64,000 bases of DNA from Cruorifilaria tuberocauda (GCA_013365365.1 JABVXU010000152.1:1-64000), one strand, 5' to 3'. Shown: positions 11,301 through 23,606, counted from the first letter of the stretch. A program made the numbers and translations. The notes: a model not told the origin generated them from the sequence alone.

Positions 11301-14300
11301 TTTTGCAAATGATTCTTCGTGAAACTTTTTCTCATTCTACTAATAAAAAAACGAAGAAAAACAACTGTGTTTTAATATAGCAATTACCGATTTTGCTGAG
11401 AAAAAATTTCATTAATCAAAACTGAAAGCTTTAAAAGAAAACTTTGCACTTTTAAAAATATTTGAAAGATTGAAGAAAAAAAGAAAAAGAAATTCAACAT
11501 TTAGGTGTATTTCTCTTTTTTTTTTATTATATTCCAGCGAAGGAGGAGCAAACTTACTTTTCTAATTTGCTTGAATAGCAAAAGGCATTTCAATATAGAA
11601 AAACGTTAAACCTTCTTCCTATCGGAAATTCGTCATTTTTCAGAAAGTTCTTTTCTCTTCCGTTTTTTATCTCAGGTGCTAAATTGCTTCTATAATTATT
11701 CATTTATTCAGAAATTTTTACACTCTTCTCTGCAGGTCATTTGCAAAAAAATGATACTGTATAATAATTAGATAAATTAAATAATAAAGTTTAAGAATTT
11801 CTATGATCCAATTTTTCCTTCAATAGTCTTCTTTATTTATCCATTGATCTTTTTTTCCATTCCTTTTTTGAACTCTGAACTTTTTAAAATTATTAATTTC
11901 TTAAAGCTATTATTGATCCAGTAACAAATAATTTCCATATTAAATTTACTTGAGAAAAAAGATAACGGAATTTCTTGATCGACTGATGATGATTGATCAA
12001 TCGATTCATGAAGAATAATGCTTGATCATATAGTAATTTGTAAAACTTTGAAAAGAATTCAGAAGAAGTTGCATGAAATTACTGAAATCAATTTCATTAT
12101 TGTTTGTTTTTTTTTTTTGAACAAAAATTCTTAAAAACTATTATTGATCTGATAAATAATTTTCACATTAAATTTATTTTTTTATTTGATTTGCATTTTC
12201 TGGTTTTATTTGTAAATCCGGAAAGATTTATATCATGTTGAAAGGGATCATGAAAGTTACAAAGCCTAAAGTCCTTCCATCTACTAAAACATTCATAGGA
12301 GAAAGATTTCAATTCAAGCTAATATTGCTTAATTTAATTTTCATGCATGAATAGACAACAAAAAAAATTTTTTCTTTAAATTTTAAATTTAAAATAAACA
12401 AACGAAATAAATGGAAATTTTGCTTTTAAATTGATTTAAAAAAATAAAAAAGAGATTGATTAATATTTGGTTATCATACCTCATAGTAATTAATAATAAA
12501 ACTGATACTTATTAAATTGATAAGTTTTAGAGTAAAATTTTGAAAACCAAAAAAATTATCACTTATCATTTGCTATTATCAGTATATTTGATCACATTAT
12601 GCCTAAATATTTTCAATTTCTTCTTTTCTAAAACTCACACAAAGAAATCAAAATGGAATGGAATGCACAATCTTTGATAATAAAGTACTTTATGATACTT
12701 GAATACTGATAATAACAATTAACAATTGATAATAGACATTGACAATAAAAATTCGATAGACGAAAACTGATAAGTTTCTTCCTAGTACTTATCAAAAAAT
12801 AAACTTGGAAAAAAGTTTTCAAATTAAAATTTCTTTTTTATAAATTCAGTACGATTTAATAAGCTAACAGTTTCGTTATCGTTTAACAGAATTGATATTC
12901 TCGATATTAAGCTAATCAATAATTCGTGTTTCTATTCATAGCTTATGCTTTTTTCATCTATCAGACTAGCAATGACTTTATCAGTTCATTATCCCCCTTA
13001 CTTTATATTCTAAACAAAGATCACTTTTTTTAATTTTGAAATAAATTTTTTTTTCTCAGATAATTTTGAATGAAGCTTTTTTAGACAACCACTGAAGAAG
13101 GCCTAATCGAAGCGGAAGGTTCTGGCTGCGTGGAACTTGAGGAACAAGAAAAGTGCCAAGTCATTGATCTTGATCATACTGGTAAGTTTATATTATTAAT
13201 TTTGATGATTGTAATGATTGCTATTGGACATTGAATAGTTGATTTCAGGTCTGACTATAACTTTGATTTAACATAACTCAATTTGATTTAATTATAATTC
13301 TCATTTTGGTAATAACATTTCCGCCTACATACATACGTCTTTTCCTGAAAAAGAAAAAAAAATTATATCTGAAAATATATTTTTGCAGTTAAAAAGAAAA
13401 ATCATTTTCATAGAACGCATTATTTACACGTGAAATACAACGTACACGTGCTAGAAAGTGTAAAATAATTTATTTTCAATTGTAGTTGTGGTTATTCATC
13501 GCATGACGCATTTTTATTTTTATTTTTTCCATTCCGTTCACCAAAAACTATTGTATGATTTTTTAATGAAAACTCGTTTACTTAAGCTTTGAGTAAAATT
13601 AAGCTTTTTTTATCCATTTACTCTAGGATAATTTTGAAATCCTTTAAAAATTTAATTTTATTTGGAAAATTATTTTGCACTTTTTATTGGATTGGTAATT
13701 ATTTTTCCCTAACAATTATTAATTAATGATAATTTTAGTGAAAGTAAAAAAGAAATACAAAAATGTTGAGATTTTAATGAATTTCTGCTTTGTTACTTAT
13801 CAATATACTTGCTATACTTAAGTTAACTTCTAAAGATCCGGAATGTTTAATATTAGCAGAAGATATTTAAAATTAGCACCAAATAAAATGTAGTCAGTTA
13901 CTGTCTAATGATATAAGAATGCGAATAAAATTTAATTATCTCTCTTTTTCCAATTTGGGTGTTTGAATTTTGAATACCGAAATTTGAATGCTAATTGCAG
14001 GATGCTAATATTCAAGTTAGCTCTTATACTTGCTTCATTGAACTCTATTGGGATCACTTCTTCACAAGCATAATATGAATAAATTTTGTTCCGTATTATC
14101 TATAATTTTATAGGAAAGGGAACAATTTGAAGACAGATTATCACGATTAATTTTCATGATTAATTTTGATGATTTGAATGCATTTCGACATTTTATACAG
14201 TTTCCAATATATTAAATGCAAATGAGAGAAAGTAGATATCTTTCATAATTTATTAGTAATATTTTAGTGAAGAATTTTCAATTAAATTTCATACATTTTA

Positions 14301-17300
14301 TTTTACACTTTTGCGTATTATCTAAGATATTGTGACATTAATAATTGAGATAAATTATCAAATTGCGAGAATTATTGATATTTAAGTTAGTTAGTTGTAA
14401 GCAATTTTATTGCTTACAGAGTAAAATAAACAACAAATTAAGCAATAAACAACTTAATAAAACAATATGCTAATGATTATTTATGAGTTACTTCATGCAT
14501 TAATTAAGTATAAATAATCAATGTTATTAATGTTTTTGTTTTACTGATTATAACGAATATTTATCCTTCGAAAACATTTCCCGGTTATTTAACAGTTAAA
14601 ATTGCCAATAAACGATTTCCTTTCCAGTATGATTTGAATAATCGATTAAAAACTGAATTGGAGTTGTTTAAGTAACAAATCATTGAGTCAAAATTAGATT
14701 GAGTTTGTTATGTAACAAATCATGAGAGCGTTAAGTTAACAGGAAAAGTCCTCGAAGATAATGAAGCTTCTTTTCTGATGGTAGTAAAACTAACCTCTTT
14801 GATCAGTAATACTACTTATCCGTTTTGTTAAACAGTATTTGAATGAGGAATCATGTGGATATACAAGAGATAAATTAGTGATAATCATATAGACATACAT
14901 GATATAAGGTCAATGATAAGGCATGATACGCAGACATACAAATTGTATAATCAATAATAATTTACACAGATATACAATAGTAGTAAGGTTAAGTAAGGTC
15001 AGGTCATGTGATCCTTTGAAGAGAAAGACAGTGGTACATATTTTAGGAGTTAACAATTCTTCAAATATAACTATTGATCAAAAAAAATTCATGTTAATGA
15101 TTTTATAAAGTTTCTTCGGTTTTCCGACAATTAGTAATAAGGTAACTCAAATCAGAACTGATTTGTGATAAGATTAAAGGTAAGAAAATCCCTTTTTTGG
15201 GATTGATAGAATTGAAAATGAATTGATGATAGATGTGGAATATAAAAGATAGGATTCGGATTGGAATAATAGCATACTATTAAATAGTAATAAGCTATGG
15301 AAGCAATCAAGCATTTTTTAACTTTGTAATATTCCCAATATTTTATTTTTATATTGTTGTGGTTTATTCTCTTTGAAAGCATTTTCAAATATCCATAAGC
15401 CTATTACTATTACTTTAAACAACTTAACTTTTCACATTTCCCTCAGATGTCATTCATTCATTTCTCATGGGAGCTGTGATGAACGAAAATTTTTTGTGAT
15501 ACGACCGAGCAAGCTAATTTTGCTAGGAATGGAATATTTCTTGATTTAAATTAAAGAATGGGATATTTCTCAAGTTGAATCAGGAATTCCATGAATCTCT
15601 CTCATTTCATTTCCTTCTAATTTTTCCTTTCACTTTTCAACCTTTTACTTCTTCTTTATAAATTTCATATTTTTATTGAAATTATACGAATTCTTGGCAT
15701 TGATTCATTTCAACCAATCATTTCAAATTTTATCTGCTAATTTTATCATTTCTCCATGAATTTATGTTAGAATTTGTGATAAAATTTCTTTCTGTTGAAT
15801 TATTATCACTAATTAATAAATGACTTCTGATAAGAGATTACTTTTGACTTCAATGACATTTTGTGCAAGCATTTTCGAATTTTCTTATGATTGATTTTAG
15901 CGACAGCTTTATATTGTTAGCTAAATGAAAAATAATGGTATAATACGATCATATAGCTGATATGATCATTCATATCGCGATCTAAATTAGTCATTCCGTG
16001 ATAATGCGTGATAAATGATAATGGATTTTACCACTCCTAATCACCGATAACACTTTCATGAAATGATATCAGATTGAAATTTCGTTTGATTTAGAGAAGT
16101 GTAAACGATTTTCAAATAAAGAAAGTTTAAGATTATATCAAATCCTTACGTCTAATTTATCCAGCTAATCAACTTAATTAACACCCAAACCTTTATAGTT
16201 AAAAATTGATAAGATAATCAACTTTCCTTGTCATGGTACTTTTTTATTTAAATTTCATTGAAAGAGTAAAGTTTTAATTTAATTTAAGCAATCAGCTATC
16301 ATGGAAATATCATTAATTAATTAATATCTGCTGAATTTTAAGCATAAATTCTGTGATCTAATGAAAATAAAATTATGTGAAGTTGTTTTAGCTAGGTGAT
16401 AGTGATGTTAATTAATTTGTCTGATTAAATAATTTGCTGTAGTTCTGTTGATACTTGAATAATAAGAATATTGAATAATAAGTGATAATAAGTAATAAAT
16501 AATAAAAATTAATAATATGAAAAAGAAAAAAAATAAGAATTTTTTTTTGGACGAGAAATTTCGAAAATTTTTTCTAAAATATTTCTTCCTAAAGAAAATG
16601 AACAGAAAGGATCTATCTAAATTAAAATATTTACAATTCCCAAATCTCTCAGAAGCGCAAAATAGATTTTTTGCGCAAAAGAATTCTTTTTCGAGATTTT
16701 CGTAACAGTTAAAAATGTTGACTTCTACCTGATGATATAAAGGAAATATTTGAATCCTGGAAAAGGGTAAGAGAAATTTATGGCTCATTTATCTTATCCT
16801 TTCTCATTCATCTTTTATTGCAAATTTCCATTGATGAGAGATGAAGGGATGAATTCCCAAATGGATATTTGAAGTGAGTGAGTTCCATCCGAAATTTGAA
16901 ATGATAAGAATAGCTATCTATCAGTTGTTGAGATGAAATGGCGTCTTGAATAACGTCTTCAAAAAGGGTTATATTTAATCTTTCAGCCATCAACTGAATC
17001 TATCTTATCATCATATCAGCTTTTGCTTCATACACTTTCCTGCGTTTTAACCATCTAAAAAAAGCTTAATGAAAAACCGTTTGTTGTAACAATGATTCAG
17101 TGTAGCTTAATCGTAATTATCTTAATCAAAGTAATTGTACTACAGGTATTATGATTCAGTGTAGCTTAATCGTAATTATCTTAATCAAAGTAATTGTACT
17201 ACAGGTATTATGATTCAGTGTAGCTTAATCTTAATTATCTTAATCAAAGTAATTGTACTACAGGTATTATGATTCAGTGTAGCTTAATCGTAATTATCTT

Positions 17301-20300
17301 AATTAAAGTAATTGTACTACAGGTATTAATTAAATTTAATGCATGATAACTAATTATTGTTAAATGCTCGTAATTTTGCATTCTAAATATAAGAACTAGA
17401 AATTTTAACTTGTGATTATTTTAATATTTCTAACTATTTATGCTGATATCGGACGACATTTAAAATTATTAATGGCATTAATTGTATTATTTAACAGATT
17501 GAATTTACATAGTAGCATTTCATTTTTGGTCTGATAAAAGTGTTAATTCGATAATAATTAATTAATTTGCTTAAGCTTACGCTAATAATTGAACACTTGC
17601 AAAATCATTTCAACTTTACATACAGTTTAGATTATATTGATTTATTTACGAGTTGCTAGCGTATGATGGTTGAAGCATTATATAACCTTAGATTCTAATG
17701 TTAACAATATCAAGAAAATCAGTTTCAACAAATTTCAAAGAGAAAAATCATTGTTTTATTGGATGAATTTTTGCGAGTTTGGAAAACAAAAAAAAAAGAA
17801 ATGAAAACTTTGAAGAAAGTTCATTGCAATTTTGATAATTTAATCTCAAAGAAAATTTGCTTCATGTGAAGGAGACCTTAGATTTCTTTGACCTTCTCAG
17901 AGGTTATCACTTTTTCTTTTGCTGATAGTTGGCTTTACGTGTCATAGACACATAACTCGCACGTATTCTACGGAAGTGATTTCAATTGAAAAGCAAGAGA
18001 AATGAATATTTCAATTGATTATCACTGATATTATCTCATTTCGAAAATTTTTTTCAAACACTAATTTTGGATGTATACAAGGCAAAATTTTTTTCATATA
18101 TCTCATTCAATTGCTTTTTCTGAAAATTGCAACTTTTCTCATTTCTATATTTCATCGGTTTTTTTCGTATTAATTTTCAATTTTTCTCAGGTAAAAAATG
18201 CATGCATGAGAAAATTATTTGCATTCGTATTGTTTTTTCTTTTTTTTCTAGCAAAATTGAAACTGTAAATTTCGCTGAATAATACAAAAAACAAAAATGA
18301 GCAGAAAATGGATAAGAAAAGGTCGTTTGAACGATTACGGCAAACAGTCACGTTTAGAAAAGCGAACGACGACAATGACGTCAATTACGTGTCTTCTGGA
18401 TTGAAATTCTGCTAACTGTTATAAGCAATCGTTGCTTGCAGCTAATTTAGTCTATTCAGAAAATACTTGTGCTTCTCTCTACAGAAGCAAACGTTTTATT
18501 GTTCATTTCAAAATTGAAATTGCAAAAGATTTTTTTTTTGTTGTTATTATCTAACAAATGGATTTTATTTTTTGTATTGTTTTTTAGAAGCGAGAAAAGA
18601 GTCTCTTATATTGGAGGAGAAAATTTCTTTTCATTATAAATTGAAGCATATTTTATAAATTAATTTTAACTAAAATTTGAAGTGTACCATGTGTAACATA
18701 CTATTATCTAATAAATAATAATAATTAGAAATAAAAAATCAGGTATATTTAATATTGGTGATATTGAAAATTGCTCATTTAGAAGGAATAATTAAAATCC
18801 TGAAATAAAGTAGCATTCAGAATTAATCAATCTTTATTAAGTTAAATCTTTATTAAGTTATTAAGAAGAAAAGTGAACTTTGGGCCCATTTAATTACTTA
18901 ATTTTTCATTAATAATAAAGTTTGCAACTTTAAATTATTGCTAAATTAGCAAGCAAAAAGTATTTATTTGAAAGTTAATTAACAATTTAATAAAGAGTAA
19001 AATAAATTTCCTATATGTTACTTATTTACTTTTTTCCATTTAAGTAAGATTAAACAAATTAAAACATATACAAAATAAAAAGCATTATTGATTACCAAGC
19101 TCTCAAGCATTACTAATTTTAATTTAATTAAAATTCAATCTTTAAAATATATATCCCAAATGGTTCCATTTATTATTTTTCAGGTTTGATTACACCACTT
19201 TTACCGATAAAAGGAAGAGCTGAAGAAAGTGCAGAATTGAAATCTTCGTCGATATCACTGTTGCATCCATCTAAAACAACGTTAACTACTACTGCAATAG
19301 CAACAACAGCTAAAGCAGTAACTTCAGCTAGAAAAGTTACAGTTTCACCGCTGGAACAACCTGATAACTTCACTCAGGAACAGGAATCGGAACCGGAAGA
19401 GGAATATCAAGCTACAGCAAACGGTGAGTTCACTGAACGCACTCACACGTTTCTTTCTACCATCACCACTACTACTACAACTCCTGTTATCACTATCACC
19501 ACTGCACATATCACCACCACAACTACCATCGCTGATACTACAACTTCTAGCTTCACTCAAAAGCATGATAACATCAATCATGAAATATTTGCTATTCCCA
19601 AGATGAATAGCAATCGTTTTGTGTTCACATCACCGGCTTTGTTTCACCTCAGTAATAATAATGATGCTGATGATGCTGATGATGATGATAATGATAATGA
19701 TAATGATAATGATAATGAACGATTTGCATTTTTCTGGCCAACTATTTTACCGTTTCGAACACAAACTGCAATTATTTCCTCCCCTGAGATAAAAAATATT
19801 GAAACAGCGCTATCAATAATGACAATTCCTGCAAATTCGAATATTAGCATAACTAAACTTCCTTATCATAATTTTATAACAATGCAAAATGGTTATCATT
19901 ATAGGTCAAATGAGAATGAGAAACATGGAAATTTTATTAATCCTAAATCAACGATGAATAAACATTTTTTGCCATCAATAATTGATAATAATAAAAGTAA
20001 AGATGAATATGGAAGCTACTCTAATGATTATTCTGCATATCATTATCTTTCTGATAATTTACTTCAGTACAATTATAGCGAACATAAATATCATCATTAT
20101 GCTAAAAGTAATTATAGCTATCTTCATAATTTTCGTAACAATTCTAAATGTTACGATTATCATAAAAATAAAGATAATTATTCAAATTGTATGAATGCTA
20201 CTGCAACTAATAGCACTTCTACATTATCGCTATCTCATCTATCACTTCGTTCCACTACTGCACCATCGATCACTAAAATTATGCAAATTTCCACCAGTAC

Positions 20301-22464
20301 TATCACGCAGCAACTTAATCGAAATTATTTTGAAGATCTATGGAACGATATTGCTGGATCACCAGCTGTTATCATAGATAGTGATGGTCGGAAAGAATCA
20401 GGAAAGAAGACAACAACGACAATACCTATATCATCATCTATTGTTACCACTATCATTAATAGTAATCTATCAACCAAGCAATTAACCTTTGACACTAAAC
20501 GTACATCACAACCGACATATCAAACACCACATCATAAAGTATTAACAACACCTAAAAATATTGCTAATAAAAGTTTATCAACAACTACGCCTAAAATAGC
20601 ATCTTTTTTGCTGAATATTTCAACTAAATCGTCGTTAGTAACTGACAGTGAAGAAAAGGGAAAGAAAAGAATAGAAGGGCCAGAAGATAAGAATTTGGGT
20701 AAGTTTAAATAGTAGAGTATGTATATATGCTTTTCTCAAAAAATCTCTTGCAGCTTATAGATTTCTTCCCTTTTTGTTTTTTTTGCAAAATTTTTTTTGA
20801 TTGAAATTTCCAATCAATTTTTCAACTTTTAAATCTTTTTTTTCTTCCTTTCCTTTAGCATGATTGCAACATTAATTTTCAAATTTCTCATTTTAATCAT
20901 TTAGTAAATTTTATCCTTTTACTTACTTTTCCTTCCATCCTGTTATTTTATTTCCTCTTTTACTGGTTTGCACATTCAAATTAAATAATTAAAGTTAATT
21001 CAAAAATTTCAATAATATTATCTGTTTGATATTAAATTTGCTGATTTTGTCAAATTGATTATATTGTCAAAGAAAAAAAATTTAGCATTTCTATTTAGTA
21101 ATTTAGTATTTTAGCATCTAGTATTTTTGGTGTTATACTGTGATTTACTTACCTTTACCTTTCAATTAAAAGTAATTTAAAAGAGATGAAAAAATTACAG
21201 GTAACGTTCATCTACAACATAAACCACAACGAGTGCTTACTGTACCTACAGTATCATCATCTACATTTAAACATCGTATTCGTACAACACTGATAAGCCA
21301 TACTATATATGCTGTTAGACCAACTACTCCTATGGGTGAATTTATCACGGATACAGTTAAGGTTTGTTTAAATTAATTCATTTACCATTTTATTCTATTT
21401 TACCTTACTACTTATTACTTAAAATCATTTATACCTATTAATTAACTTAGAAATTTATAAATAAGCTTTAAATTAGTAAAAGATATTACTGTTTTTACGT
21501 TTTGTTACATTACCCCAATAATTATATCGAAAATCTGAAGAGTTATGATTAAACTTTGAAATAAGATAATTAAAGTATCATCTTCTTTCATTTACTAATA
21601 AAATAAGTCTTCGTGAAGTTTTTCAGACTCCGACTACGCCAACAGATTTCCCACGTACGGCATTGATTTCAATAGCATCATTATCTGTAATCATTGTCAT
21701 CGCCATTGTTGTTTTCTGTGTTTTTAGGTAATATTTACTTTCTTTTCTGACTTTTACTCGCTTTTTCTTCATTTGCTATTTCAAAGAATTAAAAGCTATT
21801 AAAATTTTATTTGCAAAATTTTGTAATAATTTTTGTTTAAAAATTTTGAAAATATCCGAATGTTTGATCTGTTATTGATTAAATCATTTATTTAAGATTC
21901 TTTTGGAGAATGAAATTAAAAAATGTATTTCTATTTTAAATCCCAAATGCCTCTCAAATCTATGAAATTAAAGTTTTTTGTTAATCTTAATCCTTCATAT
22001 TGTTATCATTTTCATTTATGGGAAGATATTATCATCATTTTACCAGAATTGATTAAGAATCGAAATAAAAAAATTCTTCTGACATTAAATTTTTCATTTA
22101 ATTTATTCTTTAATAATATTTTCTAATTAATTTAGAAAGAGAGAAAAATTTAATAATAAATTTGAAATTTTATTGCAGATGCAGACAAAGTGGTCCATCA
22201 ACTGATCAATATCCAATGGTTTGCAGTAATAAACAATCCGGTTATGCGCCAATACCAGCCGAATTATCACCTCCGATGATGCGCGAACCATCCAGACAGA
22301 ATTCCGGTCCATTTTTTCACAATCGGATAAATCATCTTGTTGGCTATCAACCAATTAAAGGTGCTGTAATACCGAATGGAAATAACTCGGGAGGTAATTT
22401 CAAAGGTAATTATGCATCATCAACCAATGGTAGGAAGAAAGAATTTAAAGAATGGTATGTTTAG
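8232..22464 (+). CDS. nrx-1: Neurexin-like gene, 3' end (stalk, transmembrane helix, PDZ-binding tail)
   Basis: Six exons can be joined in phase: 8232-8368, 13085-13181, 19184-20698, 21201-21361, 21627-21727 and 22179-22464. They give 764 residues up to a TAG stop. The first exon begins inside a codon, so the N-terminal part lies upstream. The order seen is a long hydrophilic extracellular stalk, a 22-residue hydrophobic helix (21660-21725) with Arg-Cys-Arg after it, and a cytoplasmic tail of about 95 residues ending in FKEWYV. Neurexins have this topology: laminin-G/EGF ectodomain, glycosylated stalk, one helix and a C-terminal PDZ ligand bound by CASK/Mint-type scaffolds at synapses. The identification rests mainly on the tail and topology, because no laminin-G domain is in the window. 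Syndecans share a glycosaminoglycan-bearing stalk but end in EFYA, and Caspr-type proteins are another alternative. A protein search with the tail would settle this. Confidence 0.72.
8369..13084 (+). other. Large intron of nrx-1-like gene
   Basis: This stretch runs from the donor at 8369 to the acceptor at 13083-13084. It is A/T-rich with scattered ATATC/ATCAT pentamer runs (for example 9129-9149). No exon with acceptable borders and frame was found. Confidence 0.6.
13085..13181 (+). CDS. nrx-1: nrx-1-like exon: acidic stalk with GAG-type site and cysteine pair
   Basis: This 97-base exon (TTTTAG acceptor, GTAAGT donor) is phase-compatible with both neighbours. It encodes about 32 acidic residues with E-A-E-G-S-G-C and a second cysteine eight residues after the first. 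Ser-Gly flanked by acidic residues is the usual site for glycosaminoglycan chains. Vertebrate neurexins are heparan sulfate proteoglycans and carry a cysteine loop in the stalk, so both features support the neurexin call. Actual modification is inferred. Confidence 0.7.
13182..19183 (+). other. Large intron of nrx-1-like gene
   Basis: Six kilobases of A/T-rich DNA lie between the GTAAGT donor and the TTTCAG acceptor. It contains a 59-bp tandem repeat (listed separately). Apart from that only short chance reading frames on both strands are present, such as an A/T-driven frame at 16408-16788 on the minus strand. Confidence 0.65.
17092..17327. repeat. 59-bp minisatellite, four copies
   Basis: Copies start at 17092, 17151, 17210 and 17269. 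Each begins ATGATTCAGTGTAGCTTAAT and ends CTACAGGTATT. Copies 1 and 2 are identical, and copies 3 and 4 each differ at a single position. Such low divergence indicates recent duplication or ongoing homogenisation. The array lies inside an intron. Confidence 0.95.
19184..20698 (+). CDS. nrx-1: nrx-1-like exon: 505-codon Thr/Ser/Asn-rich stalk
   Basis: A TTTTTCAG acceptor precedes 1,515 open bases, followed by a TTGG/GTAAGT donor. The phase matches on both sides. The first 80 residues are mixed and rich in Thr and Ala. A Thr-rich mucin-like part follows, then an Asp/Asn repeat encoded by GATAAT-type triplets (about 19663-19720), then an Asn/Tyr/His-rich part, and last another Ser/Thr-rich part. 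Many N-x-S/T sites and dense Ser/Thr suggest heavy extracellular glycosylation. The composition is low-complexity, so homology searches will be weak. An internal GTGAGT at 19424 has the same phase as the true end and may be used as an alternative donor. Confidence 0.75.
19663..19720 (+). repeat. Coding GAT/AAT trinucleotide-hexanucleotide repeat (Asp/Asn run)
   Basis: GATGATGCTGATGATGATGATAATGATAATG-like units within the stalk exon encode an Asp-rich then (Asn-Asp)n run. Length polymorphism would stay in frame because the unit length is a multiple of three. Confidence 0.85.
21201..21361 (+). CDS. nrx-1: nrx-1-like exon: membrane-proximal stalk
   Basis: An ATTACAG acceptor and a GTTTGT donor flank 161 bases. 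The exon completes a glycine codon split from the previous exon and ends on a codon boundary. About 54 residues are encoded, basic and Thr/Ser-rich with no cysteine. The segment joins the long stalk to the transmembrane exon. Confidence 0.72.
21627..21727 (+). CDS. nrx-1: nrx-1-like exon: transmembrane helix
   Basis: After the acceptor TTTTTCAG the exon encodes TPTTPTDFPR and then 22 hydrophobic residues (ALISIASLSVIIVIAIVVFC and VF, 21660-21725). The last arginine codon is split by the GTAATA donor. A single helix with positive residues on its C-terminal side fits type I topology. Confidence 0.85.
22179..22464 (+). CDS. nrx-1: nrx-1-like last exon: cytoplasmic tail with EWYV PDZ ligand
   Basis: A TATTGCAG acceptor starts the exon. 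It finishes the split Arg codon and reads CRQSGPSTDQYPMV, then a Pro-rich stretch (YAPIPAELSPPMM), a Gly/Asn-rich part, and a basic end RKKEFKEWYV followed by TAG. A C-terminal hydrophobic Val with aromatic residues before it is a class II-like PDZ ligand, as in neurexins (vertebrate end KEYYV). The juxtamembrane motif typical of vertebrate neurexins for band 4.1 binding is not obvious here. Confidence 0.8.
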
Positions 22465-22761
22465 CTCTGATCTGATCAAAATGTATCATTGATAATTATG
22501 CAAATATCTTATTAAGATTGAAATTCATTAATTTTCTTTGCAACGTACTTCAAAATTAAGAGAAAAAATTATGCTGTAAACGTAAAAAAATATAATTGTC
22601 ATGCTAATTTTGTATGATTTCATTTTTATTTTTCATGATATTTTGTTTATAAATACATTTATTACCATATAATTATTGATTAGAAGTTATCAAAACAAAA
22701 GAATGATATAAATTGAATTTTGCAATATGATTCATTGTATACCAATGATTGTAATAATAAC

Positions 22762-22767
22762 AATAAA
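22762..22767 (+). terminator. Candidate poly(A) signal AATAAA for nrx-1-like gene
   Basis: This is a canonical AATAAA about 300 bases after the stop codon, followed by A/T-rich sequence. It is the first clear hexamer downstream. Cleavage would be expected 10-20 bases after it. Assignment is by position only. Confidence 0.5.
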
Positions 22768-23554
22768 TGATTGGAAGCAATAATTTTAAAGATTTTAAAA
22801 TTTTAAATTTTTTAAATTTAAATCTTTCTATATCGCAAAAAAAGTAATTTATACTGATAATTAATTAAACTGATATTCAAATTTTTCTTGTAAAAATTTT
22901 CTAAATTTGAAAATAGATTTGATATTTGTTTTGAAATTGTACTATTGTACTATCAAAATGTCGTTGTACTTTGCTTTTCTTTTTTTTTGTTTCATTAACT
23001 CATTTTTCTTCCATATCATTTTCAGTTTTTGTTGTCTTCTTTTTTTGCCATATATCTAATGCATTTAAATGAAGTTAATTTCACAACTTAATATTTCCAT
23101 TTTCTTTTGTATATTTTTTCCATGCTTCATTTTTCAAGTATAAAATCAGTTTACATCATTTTGTTTTGCGAATAATTTTTATTTTTTAATATTTGTTGAA
23201 AAAAAATTGTAATCTTTTATTTTCTAAAGAAAGTAAATTTTATTTAAAAAATAAAAGTTATTGTATGAAAAGTAAAATTCTGATATCGTTGATTTTTTAG
23301 TATTATTTTTTAATTTTCCTATTGAAATGCGTAAAAAACATGGAAATAATTCCATCTGAGTTCTGATTCAATTTTTACAACTTTGTAAAGTTAAATTTGA
23401 ATTTGAGGGAGTAATTTTGTTCCTTTTGCTATTTATTCAAGTTTTTGCAATCAGTGAAACTTTGTTCAGATCTCATTGTTTCAATCATTAATTAATTAAT
23501 ATTGCAATATGTATTATTTGTTTTTTTTCCTCATTGTATATTTCATTTTAAAAG

Positions 23555-23606
23555 CTCTTCCTTTCTCTTCCTCTCTCTCCCTCTCTCTCTCTCTCTCTGT
23601 CTGTCT
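23555..23606. repeat. (CT)n microsatellite
   Basis: A run of CT units interrupted by CC and ending in GTCTGTCT. Intergenic. Confidence 0.9.

Noticed and set aside
14923..15108. 61-codon frame in the nrx-1-like intron
   Set aside because: No splice borders in the phase needed for the flanking exons, and no family likeness.
16408..16788. 126-codon minus-strand frame in the nrx-1-like intron
   Set aside because: Composition is Phe/Lys/Ile/Tyr-heavy as expected from A/T-rich DNA. The opposite strand is also open over the same stretch. No family is recognised.
19173..19850. Minus-strand frames opposite the stalk exon
   Set aside because: They are shadows of the repetitive plus-strand coding sequence (Ser/Val/Leu from Thr/Asp/Asn repeats).
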